Source: Bog-756 sp963704615
Lineage (GTDB): Bacteria > Actinomycetota > Acidimicrobiia > Acidimicrobiales > RAAP-2
NCBI GenBank assembly: GCA_963704615.1
Contig: OY969923.1
Location: 2,418,001-2,482,000, forward strand
DNA length: 64,000 bases
Reading direction: 5' to 3'
The position numbers and the translations under genes were made by a program. The notes under the pieces were generated by a model, which searched no databases, was not told the origin of the DNA, and saw only the letters and a list, made by a program, of their open reading frames with translations. Position 1 is the first letter of the stretch; every line of letters begins with the position of its first letter. Shown in pieces: positions 7,120 to 15,141 of the stretch.

Positions 7120-8566
7120 GAAGGGACGGCTCGCCGTAGACCGGGAGGACCACCTCGAAGGTCGCTCCCTTCCCCACGGCGGTCTCGACGGTGGCCTGAC
7201 CGCCGAAGCTCCGGGCCAGACTGGCCACGATGAACAATCCGAGCCCCGATCCACCATCGAGACGTCCTTCGTCACCCCGGTAGAAGCGGTCGAACACCCG
7301 GCCGGCCTGGTCCGGTGTCATCCCCGGTCCCTGGTCGTGCACGCTCAGCACGGCCCGGCCACCGCGCACCGACACCCCCACCTCGACCGGGGTTCCGGCC
7401 GGGGTGTGGGCCAGGGCGTTGCCGATCAGGTTGTGGACCATCTGCTCCAGCCGGGCGTCGTCGCCGGCCACCGGGACCTCGCCGGTCGACGTCATCTGGA
7501 TGGGGCGTTGGGCGTCGATGGCCCGGGCATCGGCGACCACTTCGGCGGCCACCGCGGTGAGGTTCACCCGTCCGAGGGTCGGTTCCGGACCCTCCCCCTC
7601 GCGAGCGAGCAGGGACAAGTCGCCCACTAGAGCACCCATCCGGGCCGCTTCCTTCTCGATCCGCGACAAAGCCCGGTCACGCGAATCCTCGTCGGCCAGA
7701 GCGTTCTTGCGCAGGAGCTCGGCGTAGCCGCGGATGGAGGTGAGGGGGGTGCGCAGCTCGTGTGAGGCGTCGGCGAGGAAGCTCCGCAGCCGCTCCTCGG
7801 ACAGGGCTCGCTGGGCGAACGCGGTTTCGATCTGGGTCAGCATGCCGTTGAGGGCTCGACCCAGCCGGGCGATCTCGCTGTTGCCGTCGGTGGGTTGCAC
7901 CCGCCGGGTGAGGTCGCCGGCGGCGATGGCGTCGGCGTCGCGGGTCATGTCCTCGAGGGGCCGGAGACCGAGGCGGACGAGCAGCGTCATCAACACGGCC
8001 AAGCCGGCCAGCAGCCCGAGCGACACGGCCAGCTCGATGGTGCCCAGGGAATCGAGGGTGGCGTTGGTCTGGGTGAGGGGGGTAGCCACGACCAGTGTCT
8101 TGCCCGGCAACGAGGTCGCCTTGAGGCGGTACTCGGGTCCGTGCCCACCTTCCGATCCCACGTCGATCGAGGTCGAGCTCGGATGGTCGGGTCGGTTGGC
8201 CGATGACGGGCCCACCGCGATCGGGGCGGCCAGAGCGGACAGCGTCCGGGGCAGAGTGGGCGACGGGTCGGCCTGGTCCCTGCTCCCCGAGGGCCGGGAC
8301 ACCAACACCGTGCCGTCGGCACCGATGAGCTCCACGTAGAGGTCGGGGCTCACCCGAGACTCGAGGGCCGCCGGCGTGACCGCGAAGCCTCGATGGTCGG
8401 CGCGGAAAACGAAATCGGCCACCAGCCGGCTGGTGGTGGCCAGTTGGTCGTCCACCCGGCCATACAGATAGGAGTGCAGCGAGGTGAAGGTGATGATGTC
8501 GACCGCGGCCAGGCCCAGGGCGACCAGCACGATCATGGTGGCGACCAGCCGGTGGCGAAGCCTCAC
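7082..8566 (-). CDS. Sensor histidine kinase (HAMP, two membrane helices)
   Basis: The 494-residue kinase has a short cytoplasmic N-terminus, membrane helix 1 (about 8-28), an extracytoplasmic sensor region (about 30-175, no named fold), helix 2 (about 176-198), HAMP (about 199-250), the H-box ASHELRTPLTSIRG with phospho-acceptor His269, N-box HNLIGNALAHTP (378-389), G1 DQGPG (411-415) and G2 GSGLGLFI (439-446). The GTG start overlaps the response-regulator stop (GTGA at 8563-8566), making it the cognate partner. It resembles actinobacterial TcrY/MprB/TrcS-type sensors. The signal is unknown; position after a mannosyltransferase hints at envelope sensing (inference). Confidence 0.93.
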   Translation of the reverse strand: MRLRHRLVATMIVLVALGLAAVDIITFTSLHSYLYGRVDDQLATTSRLVADFVFRADHRGFAVTPAALESRVSPDLYVELIGADGTVLVSRPSGSRDQADPSPTLPRTLSALAAPIAVGPSSANRPDHPSSTSIDVGSEGGHGPEYRLKATSLPGKTLVVATPLTQTNATLDSLGTIELAVSLGLLAGLAVLMTLLVRLGLRPLEDMTRDADAIAAGDLTRRVQPTDGNSEIARLGRALNGMLTQIETAFAQRALSEERLRSFLADASHELRTPLTSIRGYAELLRKNALADEDSRDRALSRIEKEAARMGALVGDLSLLAREGEGPEPTLGRVNLTAVAAEVVADARAIDAQRPIQMTSTGEVPVAGDDARLEQMVHNLIGNALAHTPAGTPVEVGVSVRGGRAVLSVHDQGPGMTPDQAGRVFDRFYRGDEGRLDGGSGLGLFIVASLARSFGGQATVETAVGKGATFEVVLPVYGEPSLRGGGEDGGARHH

Positions 8567-9255
8567 GGACGCGGCTCTCGGAGGCTGTAGCCCACCCGAC
8601 GGATGGTGTGGATCAGCGGCGGGGGGTAGCAGTCGATCTTCTTGCGCAGATAGGAGATGTAGATCTCCACGATGTTGGAGTCGCCGGTGAAGCCGTCGTC
8701 CCACACGGCCTGGAGGATCTGTGATTTGGACAGGACCCGGGTGGCGTGGCGCAACAGGTAGAGGAGCAGTTTGAACTCGGTGGCGGTGAGCTCGATCGAG
8801 TGATCCCCCCGCCACACCTGGTGGGTCCCCACGTCCACCACCAGGTCGCCGTAGCGAAGGCGGTCGTCGCCCGACGGATCCTCGGCCACGGTGCGGCGGA
8901 GCACGGCGCGGATCCGGGCCACCAGCTCGTCGATGCTGAACGGCTTGGTGACGTAGTCGTCACCGTGGGCCAGCCCGGCCAACTTGTCGGCGGTGGAATC
9001 ACGGGCGGTGAGGAACAGGATCGGGGTGTCGATGTCCTCGGCGCGCAGCCGACGGCAGACCTCGAAGCCTTCGATGTCGGGCAGCATCACATCCAACACG
9101 ATGAGCTGGTAGCCGCCCCCACGAGCCTTGACCAAGGCCTCCGAGCCAGTGGCGACATCCTCACTGGCCAGACCCTCGAACCGGAGGGCGGCCGACACCA
9201 CGTCGGTGATGTAGGGCTCGTCGTCCACCACCAGGATGCGGGGGCCACCGCTCAC
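8563..9255 (-). CDS. OmpR/PhoB-family response regulator
   Basis: A 230-residue two-component regulator. The receiver domain has the acidic pocket DDE (11-13), phospho-acceptor Asp55 in VLDVMLPD, Thr83 and Lys104 in TKPFS. A winged helix follows (about 133-228, LTATEFKLLLYLLRHATRVLS to IHTIRRVGYSLR). Start is GTG, 10 bp after the stop of the mannosyltransferase gene, and its own stop overlaps the kinase start by 4 bp. It is closest in look to actinobacterial TrcR/TcrA-like regulators. The regulon cannot be inferred beyond probable autoregulation. Confidence 0.95.
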   Translation of the reverse strand: MSGGPRILVVDDEPYITDVVSAALRFEGLASEDVATGSEALVKARGGGYQLIVLDVMLPDIEGFEVCRRLRAEDIDTPILFLTARDSTADKLAGLAHGDDYVTKPFSIDELVARIRAVLRRTVAEDPSGDDRLRYGDLVVDVGTHQVWRGDHSIELTATEFKLLLYLLRHATRVLSKSQILQAVWDDGFTGDSNIVEIYISYLRKKIDCYPPPLIHTIRRVGYSLREPRP

Positions 9256-9265
9256 CGAATCGGTC

Positions 9266-10009
9266 TCAGGCCCGGGCCGGTTGCGGTCGCGCCAACAGGC
9301 GCTCCATCAACCGTTGCACCCCCCACCATGTCACCAGAGCCAGGGCCTCGACGACGATGAACATGGACATCTTCGACTCACCGTCGATCCGGTCCACGAA
9401 CCGGATCGGCACCTCGACGATCGACGCTCCCGACCGCTTGGCCTGATAGGTCATCTCGATCTGGAACCCGTACCCCTCGGCTCGGATGCCGTCGAGGTCG
9501 ACGCGATCGAGAACGGAGGCCGAATAGGCCCGGAACCCGGCGGTCGAGTCGGACACCCCGAGGCCCAGCATCACCGAGGCGTAGACGTTGCCCCCCTTGG
9601 ACAAGAGCCGGCGGTGCCAGGTCCAATCGGGGATGGAACCACCAGGGACGTACCGCGACCCGATGACCACGTCGTGTCCGGCCGACAACGGTTCGACCAG
9701 GGCGGGCAGGGCCTCGGGATCATGGGAGAGATCGGCGTCCATTTCCACGCAGGCGTCGAAGCCGCGGGCCAGCCCCCACCGGAACCCGGCCCGGTAGGCA
9801 CTCCCGAGACCGGACTTCTCGTGTCGCCGCATGACCTCGATGTGGCCGAGCTCCTTGCCCAACACCTCGGCGATGTCGGCCGTACCGTCGGGGCTGCCGT
9901 CGTCGACGACCAGGATGGTGGCCGATCCCAGCGCCTCGCGGATACGCCGCAGCACCCGGTCGACGTTCTCGGCCTCGTTGTAGGTGGGCAGGACCACCAG
10001 CACGTTCAT
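9266..10009 (-). CDS. Polyprenol monophosphomannose synthase-like glycosyltransferase (GT2)
   Basis: A GT-A glycosyltransferase of the DPM1/Ppm1 type, expected to transfer mannose from GDP-mannose to polyprenyl phosphate at the inner membrane face. The 247-residue protein starts VLPTYNEAENVDRVLRRI, contains VDDGSPDGT (35-43), the metal-binding DAD in VEMDADLSHDP (91-93), SRYVPGGSIPDW (118-129) and RFVDRIDGESKMS (203-215), all classic DPM1 motifs. There is no C-terminal acyltransferase domain as in mycobacterial Ppm1. A lipid mannose donor would serve the mannoside lipids encoded at 49.6-54.4 kb. It heads the operon with the two-component system and has a leaderless-type promoter. Confidence 0.9.
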   Translation of the reverse strand: MNVLVVLPTYNEAENVDRVLRRIREALGSATILVVDDGSPDGTADIAEVLGKELGHIEVMRRHEKSGLGSAYRAGFRWGLARGFDACVEMDADLSHDPEALPALVEPLSAGHDVVIGSRYVPGGSIPDWTWHRRLLSKGGNVYASVMLGLGVSDSTAGFRAYSASVLDRVDLDGIRAEGYGFQIEMTYQAKRSGASIVEVPIRFVDRIDGESKMSMFIVVEALALVTWWGVQRLMERLLARPQPARA

Positions 10010-10015
10010 GGCGGA

Positions 10016-10021
10016 AGCTTA
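10016..10021 (-). promoter_or_regulatory. -10 box (TAAGCT) for the mannosyltransferase operon
   Basis: TAAGCT ends 6 nt before the ATG at 10009 on the minus strand, again without a Shine-Dalgarno sequence. It would drive the run of mannosyltransferase, response regulator, kinase and hydrolase. Confidence 0.48.
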
Positions 10022-10083
10022 CGGGACCGACTGGCGATAACCGGATCGGCCGAGCAGCCCGGCGGCGGCCCGGTCCCGCTCCC

Positions 10084-11430
10084 TCACGTGTCCGGCGGGG
10101 AGGTTTGTCCGACGGCCATGGCCTCGGAATCCGCCGATTCACCACCGGAGGCCCGGGTCTGGTCCCACAGCTCCCCGATGATCACCTGGATGGCTCCGCC
10201 CACCGGTATGGCCACCAGCGCTCCGGCCAGGGCCCCGAGGGCCGAGCCGAAGACACCGCCGAGGTTGGCCCCGATCAGCACCGAAAGCAGCACCCACAGG
10301 GGGTTCATGCGCACCGAACGGCTCATGACCACCGGGTAGATGAAGTGGTTCTCCACCAACTGGAACCCCACGAACACGATGAGGGTGACCACGCCGGCGC
10401 TCGGTGAGTGGAGCAGGGCGATGAGCACGCTGGGCACGGCGGCGATCAGCCCGCCCACCAGAGGGATGGCGGCCACCAGCGCCACCCACAGGCCGATGAG
10501 GACGGCGAAGGGGACCCCCAGGATGAGCAGGGTGACCAGGATCACCACCCCGAACATGAGGGAGAGGGCGATGGTGCCGAGCACGTAACCGGTCACCTGG
10601 TGGGACACCCGGTGGGCGATGTCCTCCACCGTGCGACGCCGGTCGGGACGCATCGACCCGAGCACGCCGGCCCGCAGCCGGGGCGCCTCGAGCAGCATGA
10701 ACAGGGAGAGAAAGGCGATGGTGAACAGGGACAGGATGGTCCCGAACACGGCACCGGCCAGGTTGGTGCCCTCGCTCAGAGCCGGCTTGCTCAAGTTCTT
10801 GGCCGCCGTCTCCAGCTTGGGGGCGTTCTTCTGGACCCAGGTGAGGAGGTGGAACCGCTGAAGGGTATGGGCCAGCCACCCGTGCCCTTTCTGCAATTGG
10901 CTGACCATGGTGGGCAGGCTCTTGGCCACGTGGGTCAGGGAGTTGACCAGGGGGTAGCCGAACAGCCCGAGCAGCCCGGCGAAGAGGATGGCGGCCCCGG
11001 CGAAGACAAGTCCGATGGCTGCGCCGCGGCGGAGGCGGTGGCGCTGGAGGAAGTTGACGGGCGGGTTGAGGACCAAGGCGATGAAGGCGGCGATGAGGAT
11101 CCACAGGATGACCTCGCGCAACCTCCCGATCAGTCGGTAGGCCACCCAGGTGACGATGACCACCGCGTCGACGGTGACGATGGTGCGGAGGGGGACGCCC
11201 TTGGCCGAAGCCGCGGCGAACAGGCGCTCGCGGCGGGGAGCGTCGGGACCCACGTCGCGGTCGAGGACCTCGACGGTCGTCTCGCTGATGACGGTGGTCG
11301 CCCCCACCGGGGTCACCCGGCTGACCGAGGTCGGCGTCGGCGGGGGTGGCCCCGAGCCCGCGGCCACCCCCGGGCCCACGGACGAGCGGACGGGATCGAC
11401 GTCTCTGTCCCCAGGGGTGGGTTCAGCCAC
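10084..11430 (-). CDS. AI-2E family (UPF0118) transporter-like permease
   Basis: A 448-residue membrane protein of the AI-2E/PerM family, whose members include autoinducer exporters and Na+/H+ antiporters; the substrate is not predictable. After a Pro/Ser-rich cytoplasmic N-terminus of about 80 residues there are two paired helices (about 84-125), a long amphipathic soluble region (SQLQKGHGWLAHTLQRF, about 155-200), and a cluster of C-terminal helices with the family-typical LWVALVAAIPLVGGLIAAVPSVLIALL and MNPLWVLLSVLIGANLGGV segments. Start is GTG. It is divergent from the YbhN-like gene with 41 bp between start codons, so regulatory elements must be shared or lie inside the genes. Confidence 0.85.
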   Translation of the reverse strand: MAEPTPGDRDVDPVRSSVGPGVAAGSGPPPPTPTSVSRVTPVGATTVISETTVEVLDRDVGPDAPRRERLFAAASAKGVPLRTIVTVDAVVIVTWVAYRLIGRLREVILWILIAAFIALVLNPPVNFLQRHRLRRGAAIGLVFAGAAILFAGLLGLFGYPLVNSLTHVAKSLPTMVSQLQKGHGWLAHTLQRFHLLTWVQKNAPKLETAAKNLSKPALSEGTNLAGAVFGTILSLFTIAFLSLFMLLEAPRLRAGVLGSMRPDRRRTVEDIAHRVSHQVTGYVLGTIALSLMFGVVILVTLLILGVPFAVLIGLWVALVAAIPLVGGLIAAVPSVLIALLHSPSAGVVTLIVFVGFQLVENHFIYPVVMSRSVRMNPLWVLLSVLIGANLGGVFGSALGALAGALVAIPVGGAIQVIIGELWDQTRASGGESADSEAMAVGQTSPPDT

Positions 11431-11471
11431 AGGGTCAGCATGTCAGGTCTCTGCGTCGTCGGCGTGCCAAC

Positions 11472-12875
11472 ATGAAGGAGATGGCGGCCGAGGACCCAGA
11501 CCAGGGCAGCCGAATCCACCGACGCTGGTGGTACCGGGGCCCCTTTGTGCGCCGCGAGGTCAGGCTGAGCGTGGGCACGCTGGTGGTCTTCCTGTTCATC
11601 TTCTACGTCGCCCTGCCCCTCCTGGCCAGCCACCGCGCCGAGGTCAACTCCCTCACCCACATCAACATCGCCTATCTCGCCCTCGGGGTCCTCTTGGAGA
11701 TCGCCGCCCTGGCCGCCTACACCCAGCTGACCTACTCCGTACTGCCCAGTGGCGGTCCTCGCCGGTTCCGACTGTTCCGGATCAACATGTCCACCCTGTC
11801 CCTCAGCCACGTCTCCCCGGGTGGGACCGCTCCCGGAGCGGCCCTCGGCTACCGGCTCTTGACCCAGTCCGGGGTGACCGGATCGGATGCCGGTTTCGCC
11901 CTCGGGACCCAGGGGATCGGCTCGGCCGTGGTGCTCAACGTGATCTTCTGGCTGGCGCTGGTGGCCTTCCTCGTCACTCACGGTTTCCACGTGCCGACCG
12001 GCCACGACGGTCACCAGTCCCAGTCGGCCTCCATCCTGGTCATCGTGGCCGCCGGAGTGGGAGTGGTCCTGCTCGGTGTCTTCGGCGGGCTGTTCTACCT
12101 GCTGACCACCGGCCAGCAGCAGGCCAGCCGGGTGATCCGGCGCATCGCCGGGCGCATCCGGTTTCTCGACGCCGACCGGACGACGGCACTGGTGGAGCGG
12201 CTGGCGGCACGCTTCGCCGTCCTCATGGAGGACCGCTCACTGACCTTCCGGGCGGTGGGCTGGGCTGCCGCCAACTGGCTGTTGGACGCCGCCTCCCTGT
12301 GGGTCTTCGTGGCCGCCTTCAGCCACTTCATCTCCCCGGTCGACCTGCTCGTGGCCTACGGCCTGGCCAACATTCTGGCCGCCATCCCCATCACGCCGGG
12401 AGGCCTCGGGGTGGTCGAGTTCGTCCTGGTGTCGATGATCACCGGGTTCGGCCCCACCGCCGGCCAGGCGCTCTCCGGCGTTCTGGCCTACCGGGCCGTC
12501 AATTTCTGGCTCCCCATTCCCTTCGGCGGGCTCGCCTACGCCTCACTCGAGCTCGAACGGAGGCCGACCTACCGGAAGCTCCAGAGCTTCCTCCACCACC
12601 ACGCCGAGCGTCCCCCGACCCCGGGCACCACTCGCTCGGCCCGGAAGGCCCGGGCCGCCACGGTGAGCGACCCGGTCATCGGCTTCACGGGCGCGACCGG
12701 AACCTCCGCGGCCACCACCGGGACTGCCGCGGTGACGCCTCCCGGGACGGGAGGGCCGGCGGCGGGCTCAACGGAGCCGCCATCCCCCCCTGGTCGGCTG
12801 GTCCGCTCGGCGGTGCCCCGCGCCGATGCCGGAGGGATTCGAGGGCCTGCATTTGGCAGTGATCCTGGAGGCTGA
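11472..12875 (+). CDS. YbhN/lysylphosphatidylglycerol synthase TM-domain protein
   Basis: A polytopic membrane protein of the LPG_synthase_TM (UPF0104/YbhN) family, lacking the soluble aminoacyl-transferase domain of MprF; related proteins act in lipid flipping or modification, but function here is unproven. The 467-residue protein has about eight helices, with SHVSPGGTAPGAALGYRLL, and ANILAAIPITPGGLGVVEFVL as family signatures. The ATG at 11472 is chosen because upstream codons fall in the divergent gene. The last 63 codons, a Thr/Pro/Gly-rich tail, overlap the ppk coding region on the other strand. Confidence 0.82.
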   Translation: MKEMAAEDPDQGSRIHRRWWYRGPFVRREVRLSVGTLVVFLFIFYVALPLLASHRAEVNSLTHINIAYLALGVLLEIAALAAYTQLTYSVLPSGGPRRFRLFRINMSTLSLSHVSPGGTAPGAALGYRLLTQSGVTGSDAGFALGTQGIGSAVVLNVIFWLALVAFLVTHGFHVPTGHDGHQSQSASILVIVAAGVGVVLLGVFGGLFYLLTTGQQQASRVIRRIAGRIRFLDADRTTALVERLAARFAVLMEDRSLTFRAVGWAAANWLLDAASLWVFVAAFSHFISPVDLLVAYGLANILAAIPITPGGLGVVEFVLVSMITGFGPTAGQALSGVLAYRAVNFWLPIPFGGLAYASLELERRPTYRKLQSFLHHHAERPPTPGTTRSARKARAATVSDPVIGFTGATGTSAATTGTAAVTPPGTGGPAAGSTEPPSPPGRLVRSAVPRADAGGIRGPAFGSDPGG

Positions 12876-15000
12876 AGCCGAGGTCTCCCCCCGGTGGCGC
12901 GACCCGGTCCCAGCTCCCGTCCGACTGCAGCCTCCAGGAGTTGGCTTGGTCGCGCAGTGCGTCGTCCAGGATGTTGGCCAGGCGGCTCTGGATGCTCGGA
13001 TCGTCGACCGGGACGATCACCTCGACCCTGCGGTCGAGGTTCCGCTCCATCATGTCGGGGGAGCCGATGGACACCCGCATCGGGCGGCCACCCTCCCCGC
13101 CGAAGCGGAAGATCCGCGAGTGCTCGAGGTAGCGACCCACGATCGAGCGGACCTGGATCCGCTCCGACAGCCCGGCCACCCCGGGACGCAGGCTGCAGCG
13201 GCCCCGCACGATCAGGTCCACCGAGGCGCCGGCCAACGAGGCCCGGTAGAGGGCGTCGATGATCCCCGGATCGGTGAGGCCGTTGGTCTTGAGGATGATG
13301 CGGCCGGCGCTGCCCGCCGCACCCTCAGCCTCGATGGCGGCCAGCACGTGGGCCCGGGTCGAGACCGGTGACACCACCAGACGGCGAAAGCGGGGCGGAT
13401 CCCCCGATCCGGTCAGCAGGTTGAACAGCTCGCCCACATCGGCCCCGATGTCGGGGTCGGCGGTGATCAGCCCCACGTCCTCGTAGGTCCGGGCCGTCTG
13501 GGAGTTGTAGTTGCCGCTCCCGACGTGGCAGTAGCGGCGCATCTGCTCGCCCTGGCGCCGCACCACCAGCGAGATCTTGGAGTGGGTCTTGAAGGTGACC
13601 AGGCCGTAGATGACCTGGACCCCGGCTTCCTCGAGGGTCCGGGCCCAGCCGATGTTGGTCCTCTCGTCGAACCGCGCCTGGAGCTCGACCACCGCGGTGA
13701 CTTGCTTGCCGGCCTGGGAGGCCCGGACCAGGGCGGCCACGATGGGACTGTTGTCCCCGGTCCGGTACAGGGTCTGCTTGATGGCCAGGACGTCGGCGTC
13801 CTCGGCGGCCACGGACACGAAGGCCTCGACCGAGGCGGCGAACGATTCGTAGGGGTGGTGGACCAGGATGTCCTGTTGGTCGAGCACGGCGAAGATCCCC
13901 ACCCCCCCGGCCAGCTGCGGAGGCGTGACCGGCGTCCACGGTGCGGCGTGCAGATCAGGTCTGTCCAGCTCGGAGAGCGAGCGCAGCCCACCGAGGTCGA
14001 TGGGCACCTCGAAGTGGTACACGTTGTCCTCGGGCACCTCGACCTCGGCGACCAGCATGTCGAGAAGGTCGTCGGAGATGCCGGCGGACACCTCCAGCCG
14101 GACCGCCTGGCCGAAGCGCCGCCGGTGCAGCTCGAGCTCGACCGCGGCCAGCAGGTTGCCCGCCTCGTCCTCCTCGACCGACAGGTCGGCGTTGCGGGTG
14201 ACCCGGAAGGCGTGGTGCTCGACGATGGCCATCGAGGGGAAGATGCTGTCGAGATGGGCGGCAATCACCTGTTCCATCGGCACGAACCGCCGCCGGTCGG
14301 GAAGCATCACGAAGCGTGACAGCAAGGGGGGGACCTTGACCCTGGCGATCCGCTCTTCGCCGGTGACCGGGTTGCGCACCCGGACCACCAGGTTGAGCGA
14401 CAAGTCGGAGATGTAGGGGAAGGGATGGCCCTGGTCCACGGCCAAGGGCGTGAGGATGGGGAAGATCTGGCGGTTGAACAGATCGAGCAGGTAGGCGTGG
14501 TCCTCCTGGTCGAGAGTGTGCCAGTCCGACATCACCACGCCCGCCCCGGCCAGGGCCGGGGCGACCTCCGCGGAGAAGATCCGACTCTGCTCCTCGACGA
14601 GCACGGTGGCCCGCTCGGTGATGGCCAAGATCTGGTCGGCCGGGCTCAGCCCGTCGGGGGACCGCGTGCGGAGGCCGGCGGCCACCTGGTCCTCGAGGCC
14701 GGCCACCCTCACCTGGAAGAACTCATCGAGCCCCTCCGAGAAGATGGCCAGGAACTTCACCCGCTCGAGGAGGGCGATCCGGTCGTCCGACGCCAACTGC
14801 AACAGTCGGTCGCCGAATTCGAGCCAGGACAGCTCCCGGTTGATGAAGCGGTCCGGGCCGAGGAGGGCGGAGGTCGTCGGACCGTCGGCGGGATCCTCGC
14901 CGAGCTCGGTGGCCGCCGGCGGCCACGGCGAGGCGACCCGCCTCGACCCGGCCAGGGCGGTCGAGCTGGCCGACGGAGCCGTTCCGGTGCGGCGGGCCAT
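12685..15000 (-). CDS. ppk: Polyphosphate kinase 1
   Basis: PPK1 polymerises the gamma phosphate of ATP into inorganic polyphosphate. The 771-residue protein shows the N domain (FINRELSWLEFGDRLLQLA, 52-70), the head domain and two PLD-like catalytic domains with the autophosphorylated His473 in TFKTHSKISLVV and the second His492 in RRYCHVGSGNYNSQTARTYED. It ends its conserved region at SDGSWDRVAPP (about 694-703). About 65 further Pro/Arg/Ser-rich residues have no counterpart in typical PPK1 and are exactly the part overlapping the convergent gene. The ATG at 15000 is chosen; the reading frame stays open upstream but without homology. Confidence 0.95.
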   Translation of the reverse strand: MARRTGTAPSASSTALAGSRRVASPWPPAATELGEDPADGPTTSALLGPDRFINRELSWLEFGDRLLQLASDDRIALLERVKFLAIFSEGLDEFFQVRVAGLEDQVAAGLRTRSPDGLSPADQILAITERATVLVEEQSRIFSAEVAPALAGAGVVMSDWHTLDQEDHAYLLDLFNRQIFPILTPLAVDQGHPFPYISDLSLNLVVRVRNPVTGEERIARVKVPPLLSRFVMLPDRRRFVPMEQVIAAHLDSIFPSMAIVEHHAFRVTRNADLSVEEDEAGNLLAAVELELHRRRFGQAVRLEVSAGISDDLLDMLVAEVEVPEDNVYHFEVPIDLGGLRSLSELDRPDLHAAPWTPVTPPQLAGGVGIFAVLDQQDILVHHPYESFAASVEAFVSVAAEDADVLAIKQTLYRTGDNSPIVAALVRASQAGKQVTAVVELQARFDERTNIGWARTLEEAGVQVIYGLVTFKTHSKISLVVRRQGEQMRRYCHVGSGNYNSQTARTYEDVGLITADPDIGADVGELFNLLTGSGDPPRFRRLVVSPVSTRAHVLAAIEAEGAAGSAGRIILKTNGLTDPGIIDALYRASLAGASVDLIVRGRCSLRPGVAGLSERIQVRSIVGRYLEHSRIFRFGGEGGRPMRVSIGSPDMMERNLDRRVEVIVPVDDPSIQSRLANILDDALRDQANSWRLQSDGSWDRVAPPGGDLGFSLQDHCQMQALESLRHRRGAPPSGPADQGGMAAPLSPPPALPSREASPRQSRWWPRRFRSRP

Positions 15001-15129
15001 CGAAACCGGCTGGTCCCTCACGGCTGGCCGGTCATGGCAGGCATCCCATCGCCCGGTCATCGTATCGTCGGCCGCGCCGGGCGGCTCGGGTGCCCCGAGT
15101 GGCTCCCCCGGCTCACGCGCGGCCACCGA

Positions 15130-15135
15130 TAGGCT
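15130..15135 (+). promoter_or_regulatory. -10 box (TAGGCT) for the first SEDS gene
   Basis: TAGGCT ends 6 nt before the GTG at 15142. It lies in the 141-bp divergent spacer shared with ppk; no Shine-Dalgarno sequence precedes the GTG, supporting a leaderless start. Confidence 0.48.
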
Positions 15136-15141
15136 CATCGC

